NCBI GenBank assembly: GCA_910583985.1
Contig: CAJTYA010000011.1
Coordinates: 28,074 to 92,073 of the forward strand
From: an uncultured Alistipes sp.
GTDB taxonomy: Bacteria; Bacteroidota; Bacteroidia; Bacteroidales; Rikenellaceae
DNA length: 64,000 nt
Direction of reading: 5' to 3'
Position numbers and translations under genes: made by a program. Shown in pieces: positions 27,659 through 36,919 of this stretch. Within the stretch, counting starts at the first letter, position 1; every line of letters starts with the position of its first letter. The notes beneath the pieces are model-generated. The model saw only the letters and a list, made by a program, of their open reading frames with translations. It did not search any database and was not told where the DNA came from.

Positions 27659-30508
27659 CTACCGCCGGCAAATCTCCCTGAAGTCGCAGAACGCGCATAC
27701 CTCCGGCGTCCGGCAAGGCTCGAACGGTTTCGAGAAATCGAACATTTCGCCTAACGTTTCGCGCAACAGCGCCGAAAGCGGCTCGCGGTAGTCGGAGAAC
27801 CGCGTGACGGGACGGTCGCCCTCGACGAGCAGCGGCGAGAATGCGGGGTCGGTCATGCTGCGCACGTAGTACAGGGCCGGCTGCACGTCGCACCGACGCT
27901 CGGTTTGGAGCATCAGCGAGTAGAGCAACGTCTGGAGTACGGCCGAACTGCGCTCGCGCACCTCACCGCGGAAGAGCGCATCCACATCCCTAAAACAGTT
28001 GTGCTGCCGCCCCGTCTTGTAATCCACGACGCGCAGCGTGCCGTCGGCCAGAAGATCGATGCGGTCGGCCTTGCCGGCGAAAACGACCGAATGGCCAGAG
28101 GTCTCCGTACCGAAAGCGAACGTGCATTCGACCGGCTCTTCCAACCGGTGCAGGACGAACCCGTCGGAGGCGGCGTCGAACGGCAGGATGCAGCGGTCGA
28201 TATAGCGGCGCACCACGTCGCGGACCAGAATGATCTGACCGCCATACTCGTCCTCGGTGGCCGAACTGTCGTGCAGATACTCCTCGTTGATGGCCCGCAT
28301 GACCGCCCGGAGCACATCGGGCGAACCGACCAGCTTTCCGATCCTCTCTTGTGGGGCGGGAACGTCCAGCAAAGGCGCATAAAGCAGTTCCATCGCCCGG
28401 TGCAGAATGGTTCCGAACATCGGCAGGTCGATCTCTTCGGCGATTTCGTCCTCCGATTCGAGTCCGGCCACGCTGCGGAAATAGAACTTGAGCGGACACT
28501 CGACATAGCGGTAGAACGACGTGGGCGAGAGCTTGCGGCCTCCGCCGTCGAGAAAGGCGGAAAGGGCCTCGGCCGTGCGGCCCGTCTTCGGCACGACGGG
28601 AGGTTCGCGACGCGAGAGGTGGGCCCCCAGCGGGACGGTCCGGAAGTCCGGCCGGTGGGGCGACTCGTAATCCAACTGGTAGATATACCGGCTCGGCTCA
28701 CCGGTGTGCTTGTCGTCGCTGCGCGAACAATAGGCCAGATGGACCCTCGAAGCCCGCTGAATCAAACGGTAGAAATAATAGGCATATACCCCCTCGTGGT
28801 GCTGGGGTGTAGGCAGGCCGTAGGCATACCGCAGGTTATAGGGAATGAAAGACGACACGACGGCGCGGTTGCCGGGAAACGTATCGTCGTTGACCGACAG
28901 CACGAGTACGTTGTCGAAATCGAGGTTGCGGGTTTCGAGGATTCCCATGATCTGCACGCCGGCGAGCGGCTCGCCCTCGTAAGGGATGCGGACGACCTGC
29001 AACACTTTGCGCAGCAACGAGGCGAAAACCGGCACGGTGACTTCGAGTCCGCAGTCCCGCAGCGAATTTTCGATCCGGCAGATGTAGTCGACGATGACGG
29101 TGAAAAATTCCCGCCGCCGCACGGCATCCTCGGACGAGGACGTCCGCACGGCCACCAGCGAAAGCACCTCGCGCACATAGGCCGAAAGGTTTTCCCACCC
29201 CTCTACAGCACGGAACAGGCGGGGCAGCATGTCGCCCGTCGCCAGCGTCTCGGAACGGACATAGACCGACCGGCTGCGACGAATGCCCTCGACGATGCCT
29301 TCCGCGGCGGGTTCGCACTCCCGAACGAACGGATGGTTCAGCAGGCCGACCGCATCGCTATGATAAAACAGCACCCGGTCGCCCTTGACCCGTTTGCGGT
29401 TCTGCAACTCGATGAGCCGTTCGACGAACGAATAGGCCGTCGTCTGCCGGAGCGGATAGCCCATAGTCACGTTGACGGCCGCGATCCGTTCGGGAATCGA
29501 ATAGAGCACGGGCAGCAGCAACGACTCGTCGGTCAGCACGACGGCGGTCTCCTTGTCGGGCTCGATGCCCTGCCGGAGCAGATCGCTCAGAAACGTATGC
29601 ACGTACTTGCATTGCAAGCTGTCGGAAGGAGCCGACACGACGACCGTCTCCTTGGGCTTCCGGAAATGGTCGTGCGTGAGCACCGCCTCCGGAGGCGGCG
29701 GGTAATTGCGAATGTTCCCGCGCAGGAAAAGACCGGCCTCGAACTCCGGATTGTCGACATAGTAGGAATCGTAGTCCCAGTAGAACTCGGCCCGGCCGCT
29801 GTTTTTGAGCCGGGAGAAAAGTTTCTTCTCGCACTCCGAAAGGGCATTGAACCCGACGACGACATAGCGGTCGTCCGCCTCGCCGGGCAACGCGGCGGCC
29901 TCGTCGGAAGCCAGCCGATCGGCCGCCGCCCGGTAGATCATGCCCTCGTAGGCCAGTCCTTGACGCATCAACCCGTCGCGGAATTCCCGGTAGACGGACG
30001 ACAGGCTGCGCCATATCGTCATAAAGCGTTTCTTCTCCTCCGAAAACTCGCTTTCCAGCCCGAAGCTGCGCCAGAAGCGCGTGATGACCTGTATCTGTTC
30101 GGGCGTCAGATAGGAGTAGTCGGCTTCAAGGTCCTTCAGGTCGCCGATATTGGCGAAAAGCATGTCGGCATCAATGAGGTATTTGTCGATCTGGTCGAAA
30201 TCGGCCAGCAACATGTCGCCCCAGAAATAGAACGTGTCGAAACTCTCGTTATGATAACGGGCATAGATCTTATAGAGCTCGGTCACGAGCTTGACGTTGT
30301 CGCTGCACCGCATGCCGGCGATCTGCTGCATCACCTCGCTCACGCCGACGAACCGGGGCTGCCACAACGGACGGGCGGCGATGCGCGAGAGCGCATCGCA
30401 GAAAAAGAGCCGGGCCCGGCGGTTGGGAAACAGCATGTAGAGCGACGATACGTCGTCGCCGTAACGGGCATAGAGGCTTTCGGCGACTTCGGCAATGAAA
30501 CTGCGCAT
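27659..30508 (-). CDS. addB: AddB-type PD-(D/E)XK nuclease
   Basis: This is the likely AddB subunit of an AddAB recombination helicase-nuclease that processes double-strand breaks. The 949-aa protein has an N-terminal helicase-like region without a clear Walker A motif, as in AddB. Its C-terminal nuclease has the catalytic VVDYKTG block at about residue 830. Four cysteines, C671 (VECPLKF), C938, C941 and C947, match the iron-sulfur cluster seen in AddB and Cas4 nucleases. The partner helicase lies 870 bases away on the other strand. Bacteroidota AddB proteins are often annotated only as PD-(D/E)XK nuclease family protein. Confidence 0.85.
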   Translation of the reverse strand: MRSFIAEVAESLYARYGDDVSSLYMLFPNRRARLFFCDALSRIAARPLWQPRFVGVSEVMQQIAGMRCSDNVKLVTELYKIYARYHNESFDTFYFWGDMLLADFDQIDKYLIDADMLFANIGDLKDLEADYSYLTPEQIQVITRFWRSFGLESEFSEEKKRFMTIWRSLSSVYREFRDGLMRQGLAYEGMIYRAAADRLASDEAAALPGEADDRYVVVGFNALSECEKKLFSRLKNSGRAEFYWDYDSYYVDNPEFEAGLFLRGNIRNYPPPPEAVLTHDHFRKPKETVVVSAPSDSLQCKYVHTFLSDLLRQGIEPDKETAVVLTDESLLLPVLYSIPERIAAVNVTMGYPLRQTTAYSFVERLIELQNRKRVKGDRVLFYHSDAVGLLNHPFVRECEPAAEGIVEGIRRSRSVYVRSETLATGDMLPRLFRAVEGWENLSAYVREVLSLVAVRTSSSEDAVRRREFFTVIVDYICRIENSLRDCGLEVTVPVFASLLRKVLQVVRIPYEGEPLAGVQIMGILETRNLDFDNVLVLSVNDDTFPGNRAVVSSFIPYNLRYAYGLPTPQHHEGVYAYYFYRLIQRASRVHLAYCSRSDDKHTGEPSRYIYQLDYESPHRPDFRTVPLGAHLSRREPPVVPKTGRTAEALSAFLDGGGRKLSPTSFYRYVECPLKFYFRSVAGLESEDEIAEEIDLPMFGTILHRAMELLYAPLLDVPAPQERIGKLVGSPDVLRAVMRAINEEYLHDSSATEDEYGGQIILVRDVVRRYIDRCILPFDAASDGFVLHRLEEPVECTFAFGTETSGHSVVFAGKADRIDLLADGTLRVVDYKTGRQHNCFRDVDALFRGEVRERSSAVLQTLLYSLMLQTERRCDVQPALYYVRSMTDPAFSPLLVEGDRPVTRFSDYREPLSALLRETLGEMFDFSKPFEPCRTPEVCAFCDFREICRR

Positions 30509-30538
30509 GACAAAACAAAACGCTGAGGATTGAAAAAA

Positions 30539-30560
30539 ATGCCGCCCCGACGGACGGCAT
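30539..30560 (-). terminator. Terminator of the GIN-domain gene
   Basis: Read on the minus strand, a 9-bp stem with one G-U pair (ATGCCGTCC and GGGCGGCAT) closes the loop GTCG and is followed by seven T residues. It lies between the GIN-domain gene and the addB start. Confidence 0.85.
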
Positions 30561-30601
30561 ACGGATTCGTGACCGGAATGCGGAGGCGACGGCCCTCTCC
30601 G

Positions 30602-31282
30602 CTAATTGCCGAAACAGTCGACGGTTCCCATCGTGCGCGTCGAGGTCCGCATGATGTCGGGCGAACCCTTATAGAACACGGCGGCTCCCGTATCGGAAAG
30701 CACCTCCAACCGTTCCGACGCACAGACATACGCTTCGGCCCCCGTCGCGGCTTCGACCCGCGTATCGACCGACGAAAGCGCGCGGGTGTCCGCCTTGGCT
30801 TTCGTGGCGGCGACGAGCGTGTAATACTTCGTATCGCCGGACACGTTGGCCACCGAATTGCCGCCGATTTTCAGGTAGAAATCGGTCGTCGCAATGCGTC
30901 CGCCGAAGACCGCCCCGGCCGACATCTCCACCGTCAGCATGCGGGCCGAGAGCAGGCTGTCGGCCGACACGTTGGCGCCCGATATTTTCAGGGCGCTTAT
31001 ATCCTTATAGTGCAGCGTCACTTCGACGATGCCCTTGTTGACCGGCGCGGGCTTGACCTTGACGTAAAGATTGCCGTCCTTGATCCCCCAGTCGAGCCGG
31101 TTGGCCTCCATCTGGTCGAACCGGAGCGCGATACGGGCCGTATCGGAGCGGAGCAACCGGACAATCATGTTGCCCAAAAATTCGACCCGGTCGAACGTGA
31201 GCGTGTCGCCGCTCTTGATCTGCTGACCGAAAGCGACCGCCCCCAAAAACAGGCACACGGCCAATACAAAAGATTTCTTCAT
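30602..31282 (-). CDS. GIN-domain (DUF2807) secreted protein
   Basis: From the Met at 31282 this is a 226-aa exported protein with a clear signal peptide (MKKSFVLAVCLFLGAVAFGQ) and no lipobox. The mature part is a GIN-type beta-ladder, with segments such as LTFDRVEFLGNMIVRLL, VEVTLHYKDISALKISGANVS and VANVSGDTKYYTLVAA. The in-frame Met at 31333 is rejected because the promoter (31304-31334) would lie inside the coding region. The gene sits between the divergent addB and addA genes but has its own promoter and terminator, so it is probably not functionally linked to them. The function is unproven. Confidence 0.83.
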   Translation of the reverse strand: MKKSFVLAVCLFLGAVAFGQQIKSGDTLTFDRVEFLGNMIVRLLRSDTARIALRFDQMEANRLDWGIKDGNLYVKVKPAPVNKGIVEVTLHYKDISALKISGANVSADSLLSARMLTVEMSAGAVFGGRIATTDFYLKIGGNSVANVSGDTKYYTLVAATKAKADTRALSSVDTRVEAATGAEAYVCASERLEVLSDTGAAVFYKGSPDIMRTSTRTMGTVDCFGN

Positions 31283-31303
31283 GGCTTTCCTTTTTTCAAC
31301 ACA

Positions 31304-31334
31304 CAAAAATAGTATTTTATGCGGGTTTGGCAAT
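31304..31334 (-). promoter_or_regulatory. Promoter of the GIN-domain gene
   Basis: On the minus strand ATTG (31331-31334), 19 bases, then TATTTTTG (31304-31311). The spacing is exact and the -33 has one mismatch to TTTG. It places the start codon about 22 bases after the -7 box. Confidence 0.7.
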
Positions 31335-31374
31335 CTTTTATTTATCTTTAACGCACGGATGAGCCTTTTGTTAC

Positions 31375-34300
31375 ATGGGAAAAATAAAAATCCTGAAAGC
31401 CTCGGCCGGGTCGGGGAAAACCTATCGGCTGGCCTATGAATACATTCGCAACGTGATCGCCTCGCCGGGCTCGTACCGTCACATTCTGGCCGTCACGTTC
31501 ACCAACAAGGCCACCGAAGAGATGAAACAGCGCATCGTCTCCGAACTCAACGCGCTGGCCGAAGGACGGGGCGGGTACCTCGCCCTGCTGGAAAAGGAAC
31601 TGGACCTCGCCCCGGAGACGATCCGCAGCCGCGCCGTGGAGGCCCGCACGAAGATTCTGCACGACTACAGCCGTTTCACAGTCGTGACGATCGACAAGTT
31701 TTTCCAACGCATCATCCGCTCTTTCATCAAGGAACTGGGCATCGACATCCGCTACAACCTCGAACTCCAGACCGACACGCTGCTCGAAAGCGCCACCGAC
31801 CGCATGATCGACGAAATCGCCGTGAACCGTCGGCTCCGCGACTGGGTGATCCGCTTCGCCGAAGAGAAAATCGAACGCAACGGCCAATGGGACATCCGCA
31901 GCGAAATATCGAAACTGGGGCAGGAGCTCTTCAAAGAGCAATACAGGACCGTCGCCGGGGATTCGCCCTCCGGCGAGGAGCTGGTGCGGATCGTGGGGGA
32001 GCTGGTCGGCAAAAGCCGGGCGGCGGAAGCCTCCATGCGGCAGACCGCCTCGGAAGCCCTCTCGCTGATCGCCTCGGCCGGCGTATCGGTCGACGACTTC
32101 GCCTACGGCAAACAGGGCTGCGTGGGTTACTTCGTCAAAACGGCCGCAGGACAGACGGAACCCTACGGCAAACGCGTGTGCGACGCACTCTCCTCCGACG
32201 CCAAATGGGTACCGGCCCGGTCGCCGCGAAAAGGCGAAATCACCGCCCTCGTCCCCGCCCTGCGCCCGCTGCTCGAAAAGCTCTGTTCGATCTACGACAG
32301 CAATGTCCGTCTGATGACCACCGCACGGCTCGTACAGGAGAATTACCGCAGTTTCGCCCTGCTGAACGATCTCTCCGACAAGGTCGCCGAAATATGCACC
32401 GAACAGAACCTCGTCCCCATATCGGAAACCAACGCGATCCTGCACAGGCTGATCGGCGACAACGACACGCCGTTCATTTACGAGAAGGCGGGCAACGTCT
32501 TTTCCCGCTTTATGATCGACGAATTTCAGGACACCTCGATGCAACAGTGGGAAAATTTCGTCCCGCTGCTCGAAAACGCCGTAGCGCAAGCCGAGGATTC
32601 GCCCGTGCTGCTGGTCGGGGACGTCAAACAGTCGATCTACCGCTGGCGGGGCGGCGACTGGCGGATTCTCGGCCACCGCGTCGGCGAACGGTTCGGGGCC
32701 CCCGAAGAGGCGACGCTGGAGACGAACTACCGCAGCCTGAGGACCGTCGTGGAGTTCAACAACCGGATCGTCGGGGCCTGCGTCGGGACGGACAGTGCCC
32801 GAATGGACGCCCGGATGGAGGAGGCCTGCGAGCAGGGATTGCTCTCGCCGGAAGTCCTCCACAGCCTGCGCGGCATGCTCGCGACCGCCTATCGCCGCCA
32901 CGAGCAGCGATGCCACAAGGAATCGTCCGGCGGGCACGTACGAATATACGAGTACGATCCCAAGACGCAGAGCGAAACCGAACTGGCCGTCCGGGCCATC
33001 GAAGAATTGCAGCAGCGAGGGTACGAAGCAGGCGACATCGCCGTGCTGGTGCGCACGAACCCGCAGGGGTCGGCCATCGCCCAAGCGCTGCTCGACCGCA
33101 AGGCCGCCTGCCCCGACGCGCCGTACCGCTACGACGTCGTCACGCAGGAGGCGCTGCAAATCGGCCATTCCGACACCGCGAGTTTCATCGCCGCCGTGCT
33201 CCGGCTGGCCTCCGAAGGCGACGACTCCGTCAAAAGGGCCGTCTACAACCGCTATCTGGGCGAACCGATGGAACGCCCGCTTTCCGGAGAGGAAAAAGAC
33301 TTCGTCGGCCGCCTGTGTCTGCTTTCCATCGAGGAGGCTTTCGAGGAGATTCTGCTGCGCTACCGGCTGAACGAACAGGCACAGGAGGTAGCCTACCTGC
33401 AGGCCATGCAGGAACAGATCCATGCGTTCAGCACCTCGAAAATCGCCGACATCCCGCTGTTTCTCAAATGGTGGGACGAAACGGGACGCAGCCAGTCCAT
33501 CAGCCTGCCGCGGACCCGCAACGCCATCACCGTCATCACCGTACACAAAGCCAAAGGCTTACAGTACAAAGCCGTCGTACTGCCCTACTGCAACTGGAGC
33601 CTCGCCCCCAAAACAGGCAACCTGACATGGGTCCGGAGCCGGCAGGAGCCGTTCGACCGGTTGGGCACCGTCCCGGTGAACTGGGGCAACGCGTTGGCCC
33701 GGTCGGCCTTCGCCGAAGACAGCTTCAAAGAAACGGTCCTTTCGCACATCGATAACATCAACCTCTTTTACGTGGCCGTCACACGAGCCGAAGAAGAACT
33801 CCACATCGTCGTGCCGCGCGTCGGGAAGAGTGCGTCTTCACGCATCAATGAACTGATTGTCGGCGCATTGGAAACAGGACCGGACGACACGGTCGCGCTC
33901 GGCGACATGACCGGTACGGTCCGCGAAACCGATCAAGGGCGCATCTTCGATTTCGGGACACCGCTCAGTCCCGCTGTCCGACAAGCCGACGCTCCGACAG
34001 CCCCGACGCCGTACCCGTCCCGCAAAATAGGGGCCCGGCTCCGGTTCCGACTCGGCAGCCAGCGTTATTTTCCGCAGGAGGACGAGGGCGAGGCACCCGC
34101 TCCGGTGCTCTCCCCGCGCAACCACGGCATCATCATGCACAAGCTGCTGGAAAACATCGCCGACCGGACGCAGATCGGACCGCAACTCCGCCAGATGAGA
34201 GACAGCGGCCAGATTTCGGAGCCCGAAGCCGAGAACGTCCGCAAAAAACTCGAAACGGCTCTCGACGACCCGACGGTCGCCTCGTGGTTCGATCCGCGGT

Positions 34301-34548
34301 GGACCGTCGTACGCAACGAAAACGACATCATCGTCCCCGGACAGTCGGGCATCCGGCGCCCCGACCGCGTGCTGCTCAAAGGCACGGAAGCCGTCGTGAT
34401 CGACTATAAGTTCGGCCTTCGCAAAACCAACCGGCACGTCCGGCAGGTCGGCGAATACATGGATCTGCTCCGACAAATGGGCTACCGGACGGTACGAGGC
34501 TTCCTGTGGTACGTGGAAAGGGACGAAATACAAGCGGTTACGGACTAA
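31375..34548 (+). CDS. addA: AddA-type UvrD/RecB helicase-nuclease
   Basis: This is the likely helicase-nuclease subunit of AddAB. The 1057-aa protein starts MGKIKILKASAGSGKTYRLA with the Walker A motif at residues 9-16. Further SF1 motifs follow: TFTNKATEEMKQRI, DEFQDTSMQQW (motif II), GDVKQSIYRWRGGD, TNYRSL, VITVHKAKGLQ (motif V region) and YVAVTRAEEEL (motif VI). The C-terminal nuclease carries AVVIDYKFG near residue 1010, so the domain is complete. The start lies 42 bases from the divergent GIN-gene promoter; TATCTTTA at 31343-31350 may be its own weak -7 box. A heptamer repeat begins 7 bases after the stop. Confidence 0.9.
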   Translation: MGKIKILKASAGSGKTYRLAYEYIRNVIASPGSYRHILAVTFTNKATEEMKQRIVSELNALAEGRGGYLALLEKELDLAPETIRSRAVEARTKILHDYSRFTVVTIDKFFQRIIRSFIKELGIDIRYNLELQTDTLLESATDRMIDEIAVNRRLRDWVIRFAEEKIERNGQWDIRSEISKLGQELFKEQYRTVAGDSPSGEELVRIVGELVGKSRAAEASMRQTASEALSLIASAGVSVDDFAYGKQGCVGYFVKTAAGQTEPYGKRVCDALSSDAKWVPARSPRKGEITALVPALRPLLEKLCSIYDSNVRLMTTARLVQENYRSFALLNDLSDKVAEICTEQNLVPISETNAILHRLIGDNDTPFIYEKAGNVFSRFMIDEFQDTSMQQWENFVPLLENAVAQAEDSPVLLVGDVKQSIYRWRGGDWRILGHRVGERFGAPEEATLETNYRSLRTVVEFNNRIVGACVGTDSARMDARMEEACEQGLLSPEVLHSLRGMLATAYRRHEQRCHKESSGGHVRIYEYDPKTQSETELAVRAIEELQQRGYEAGDIAVLVRTNPQGSAIAQALLDRKAACPDAPYRYDVVTQEALQIGHSDTASFIAAVLRLASEGDDSVKRAVYNRYLGEPMERPLSGEEKDFVGRLCLLSIEEAFEEILLRYRLNEQAQEVAYLQAMQEQIHAFSTSKIADIPLFLKWWDETGRSQSISLPRTRNAITVITVHKAKGLQYKAVVLPYCNWSLAPKTGNLTWVRSRQEPFDRLGTVPVNWGNALARSAFAEDSFKETVLSHIDNINLFYVAVTRAEEELHIVVPRVGKSASSRINELIVGALETGPDDTVALGDMTGTVRETDQGRIFDFGTPLSPAVRQADAPTAPTPYPSRKIGARLRFRLGSQRYFPQEDEGEAPAPVLSPRNHGIIMHKLLENIADRTQIGPQLRQMRDSGQISEPEAENVRKKLETALDDPTVASWFDPRWTVVRNENDIIVPGQSGIRRPDRVLLKGTEAVVIDYKFGLRKTNRHVRQVGEYMDLLRQMGYRTVRGFLWYVERDEIQAVTD

Positions 34549-34554
34549 GGGAGA

Positions 34555-34600
34555 CCTCTTTCCTCTTTCCTCTTTCCTCTTTCCTCTTTCCTCTTTCCTC
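34555..34600. repeat. Heptanucleotide microsatellite (CCTCTTT), 6.6 copies
   Basis: Six perfect copies of CCTCTTT (34555-34596) are followed by a partial CCTC and another CCTC. The tract starts 7 bases after the addA stop codon. On the minus strand it reads as a purine-rich AAAGAGG repeat. It is outside any called gene. Confidence 0.95.
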
Positions 34601-34601
34601 C

Positions 34602-35215
34602 CTCATCATCAACGCCTTCACGGCTCTTTCAGTTCCCTTCCCCATTTCCTTCCGCCTTTTTCCCGCCGGAACCCTATCCCCGGATATACCGACGTTCGGA
34701 ATACCATTTAAAAATCCGTCGCAACCCTTTGCGGCCGCAAGCCGCATATTCATATCGCCCCTGTAAAACAGAGCCCAATTATATACTTTAGCGCACCAAA
34801 ATATTGTCAATCAATTACATACAAAGTTGATGCGTTTTGTTTTAACGGAAAACAATATCACCTTTGCACTAAGTTCTTAAAAAGACGGAAGACTGTTGGC
34901 ATCTATTAAGCTGAGGACATCGATCTTAAAACAATTATGGGACACTATCTGAGCGACATAATGGTCATTGCATAGTGAACTTTTGATCCGATTGTTTCAC
35001 TTAAAAAATACTGCCATGAAAAGTGTTTCACGCCTCCATATTTCGACACACCGACGAAAACTCGCACGTCCCCCCCCTTCCGGACGGCAGTCTTTCCCCC
35101 TCGTCAACAAGACAATCCGGACACGAAGTTCTCAGCTGCGAGCACCTGCGGACAGATTCGGTCACGGCAGCCCGAAACATCGGCACATCGAAAGATACGA
35201 CGGTCAAAAACAAAA
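34602..35215. other. Spacer with AT-rich island
   Basis: The first 90 bases are ordinary. From about 34690 to 35030 the DNA is distinctly AT-rich compared with the flanks and contains ATCAA/TTGAT inverted repeats near 34810-34835. A possible start (ATG at 35016, preceded by TTAAAAAATA) opens a short frame that soon runs into a tract of eight C residues (35070-35077) and shows no homology I recognise. It may be the remnant of a lost gene or insertion. Confidence 0.45.
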
Positions 35216-35243
35216 AGAGGGCGCTTCCTGTGAAGCGCCCTCT
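35216..35243 (-). terminator. Terminator of the carbohydrate-binding-like lipoprotein gene
   Basis: A 12-bp perfect stem (AGAGGGCGCTTC at 35216-35227, complement at 35232-35243) closes the loop CTGT. On the minus strand it is followed by TTTT. It lies 30 bases past the stop codon at 35274. Confidence 0.88.
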
Positions 35244-35273
35244 CCGATAAGTAGTCGTCTTTTCAATTTCGCA

Positions 35274-36800
35274 TTACTGCGGAACTTCTTCGTTATCCGG
35301 TCTTTCCATGCGAAGGTCACGGAGGTAAACCGATCCCGTAGCGGCCAAACCGTCGATGTCGAGACGCATCGCGTGGTTACCTGCATCGGGGAACTGTTTG
35401 AATTTCTTTTCGACGGCATCCGTCCAATCCACGTGAACAGCCACCCAGATGTCGGTAGCCTGTACCGTGGGCAGGTTCGCTTCCCAACCGCCGACTTCGC
35501 GGAAGAACAACTGGAAGTGGAACTTCTGGTTGCACTTGTAGTCGTAGTAAACCTGCGTGTGTTCGATCGTCGAGTTGTTCGACTTGCCCGAAGAGTGATA
35601 GTACGGGTCGCCGAGGTTCGTTACCGTGAAGCAGTAGGTATTGTATTCCTCGTCATCGTCGTCCGATTCGATCGAGCAGGTCACGTTGTGAGCTCCGCCG
35701 TCCGCAGCAGGGAAGAAAATACGGCAGCCTTCTTTGCGTCTCTTGAGCTCGGAAGCCGTTCTTTCACGCACCTGAACGTTACGGATTTCGATTTCGGTAC
35801 CGGGTTCCGTCTCGCCGAGTACGAAGTTGGCGGAGTATCCGGGAACAGCCTGATCGGCATTGCGGATAATGGTCGTCAGGTCGATCGCATAACGTTTCCA
35901 TTCGGTCGTCGATTCGAGGTCATAGCAACCCAGCGTCACTTCCTTGTCGCTCAGGTCGAGGCTGACTTTATTGCCTTTGATGTCGGCGGTCGAACGATAT
36001 TCGAACGCAAGCATGTGACCGGGATAACCTACCTGGAAGTTCTGCGTCCAGAACATGGGTTCCGAGCCGGTCGTGGTCAGCGTATAGACGCCGTCGTCGC
36101 CCTTGACGATGTTCACGTCGCTCGCACCGATGTTGAGCACTTCGCCACCCGAAAGGTTGTACCAGCAAACCACCTTGTAGAACATTTCACCGACGAACTG
36201 GTTGTTCAGCTTGATATAGGTCGTGTCGGCGGTCAGGTCCATCACGGCCGTCGTCGAAGCGGGATCGACCGGCGTAGTCGATTCGGAAAGCGTCATTTCG
36301 ACGTTCACGTTCTTGAGGTCGATGTTCGGATCGGGGAAGTAGATGGCGATCAGAGATTGCGACTGGTTGATCGTCACAGCGCCTTCGACACCGTTGGTAG
36401 TGGCTTTGAAATCCGTCAGAGCCCAATCGACGAACGAAACGATCTTATAGAAAACGAGGTTGTCGCCCGTGCTGATGACCACGCCGTTTTCGGTCGAGAG
36501 GTCCATCATGACGGGGTTGGTGACATACGGGCTATAGAGCGAAGCGCCGTCGACGAGATCGAACTTGACCTTCGCATTCGTCAGATCCAACGGTTGAGAG
36601 AGCGTAACAGTGATCAATTTGTTGGCCTGATCGACTTCCACACGCGGAGGCACGACGCCTTCCGCCAGCTCGCCTACGTCGATAGAGAGCCCCAGCAACG
36701 GATCGGCTACCCCCGGATCGTCATCCTTACAAGAGCCGAAAACCATGGCCACTGCAGAAAAGAGCAGACACAAAGCACTGAGTTTTAGGTACTTTTTCAT
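35274..36800 (-). CDS. Surface lipoprotein with Ig-like repeats and carbohydrate-binding-like C-terminus
   Basis: From the Met at 36800 this is a 508-aa lipoprotein with signal MKKYLKLSALCLLFSAVAMVFGSC followed by KDDDPG, typical of Bacteroidota lipoproteins. The Met two codons upstream is less likely because the neighbouring paralogue also begins MKKYLKLS. Two DUF5018-like beta-sandwich repeats (about residues 30-110 and 115-205) precede a jelly-roll-like region (about 210-345) and a final domain with many aromatic residues (YYHSSGK, VYYDYKCNQKFHFQ). A glycan-binding role is inferred from this layout, not shown. No SusC or SusD gene is adjacent. It has its own promoter and terminator. Confidence 0.82.
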   Translation of the reverse strand: MKKYLKLSALCLLFSAVAMVFGSCKDDDPGVADPLLGLSIDVGELAEGVVPPRVEVDQANKLITVTLSQPLDLTNAKVKFDLVDGASLYSPYVTNPVMMDLSTENGVVISTGDNLVFYKIVSFVDWALTDFKATTNGVEGAVTINQSQSLIAIYFPDPNIDLKNVNVEMTLSESTTPVDPASTTAVMDLTADTTYIKLNNQFVGEMFYKVVCWYNLSGGEVLNIGASDVNIVKGDDGVYTLTTTGSEPMFWTQNFQVGYPGHMLAFEYRSTADIKGNKVSLDLSDKEVTLGCYDLESTTEWKRYAIDLTTIIRNADQAVPGYSANFVLGETEPGTEIEIRNVQVRERTASELKRRKEGCRIFFPAADGGAHNVTCSIESDDDDEEYNTYCFTVTNLGDPYYHSSGKSNNSTIEHTQVYYDYKCNQKFHFQLFFREVGGWEANLPTVQATDIWVAVHVDWTDAVEKKFKQFPDAGNHAMRLDIDGLAATGSVYLRDLRMERPDNEEVPQ

Positions 36801-36854
36801 AAACAAGGTTTTTAATTGAAGTATAATGAAATCATTTGGTTACAATATCAATAT

Positions 36855-36886
36855 CAAAGTTAATTTATTTTTCCCAATCCGGCAAT
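36855..36886 (-). promoter_or_regulatory. Promoter of the 35.3-36.8 kb lipoprotein gene
   Basis: On the minus strand ATTG (36883-36886), 20 bases, then TAACTTTG (36855-36862). The start codon lies about 55 bases downstream. The palindromic repeat array lies just upstream of it. Confidence 0.65.
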
Positions 36887-36919
36887 AGATTCGGGTTTAT
36901 TTTAGTCGATACGGGCACA

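Noticed and set aside
31348..33546. 732-aa open frame on the minus strand
   Set aside because: It is antisense to addA, whose helicase motifs are unambiguous. The antisense translation has no recognisable domain.
27659..34548. AddAB-GIN block considered as a defence island
   Set aside because: AddAB is a housekeeping repair complex and the middle gene is a secreted adhesin-like protein with its own promoter and terminator. No other defence genes are nearby.
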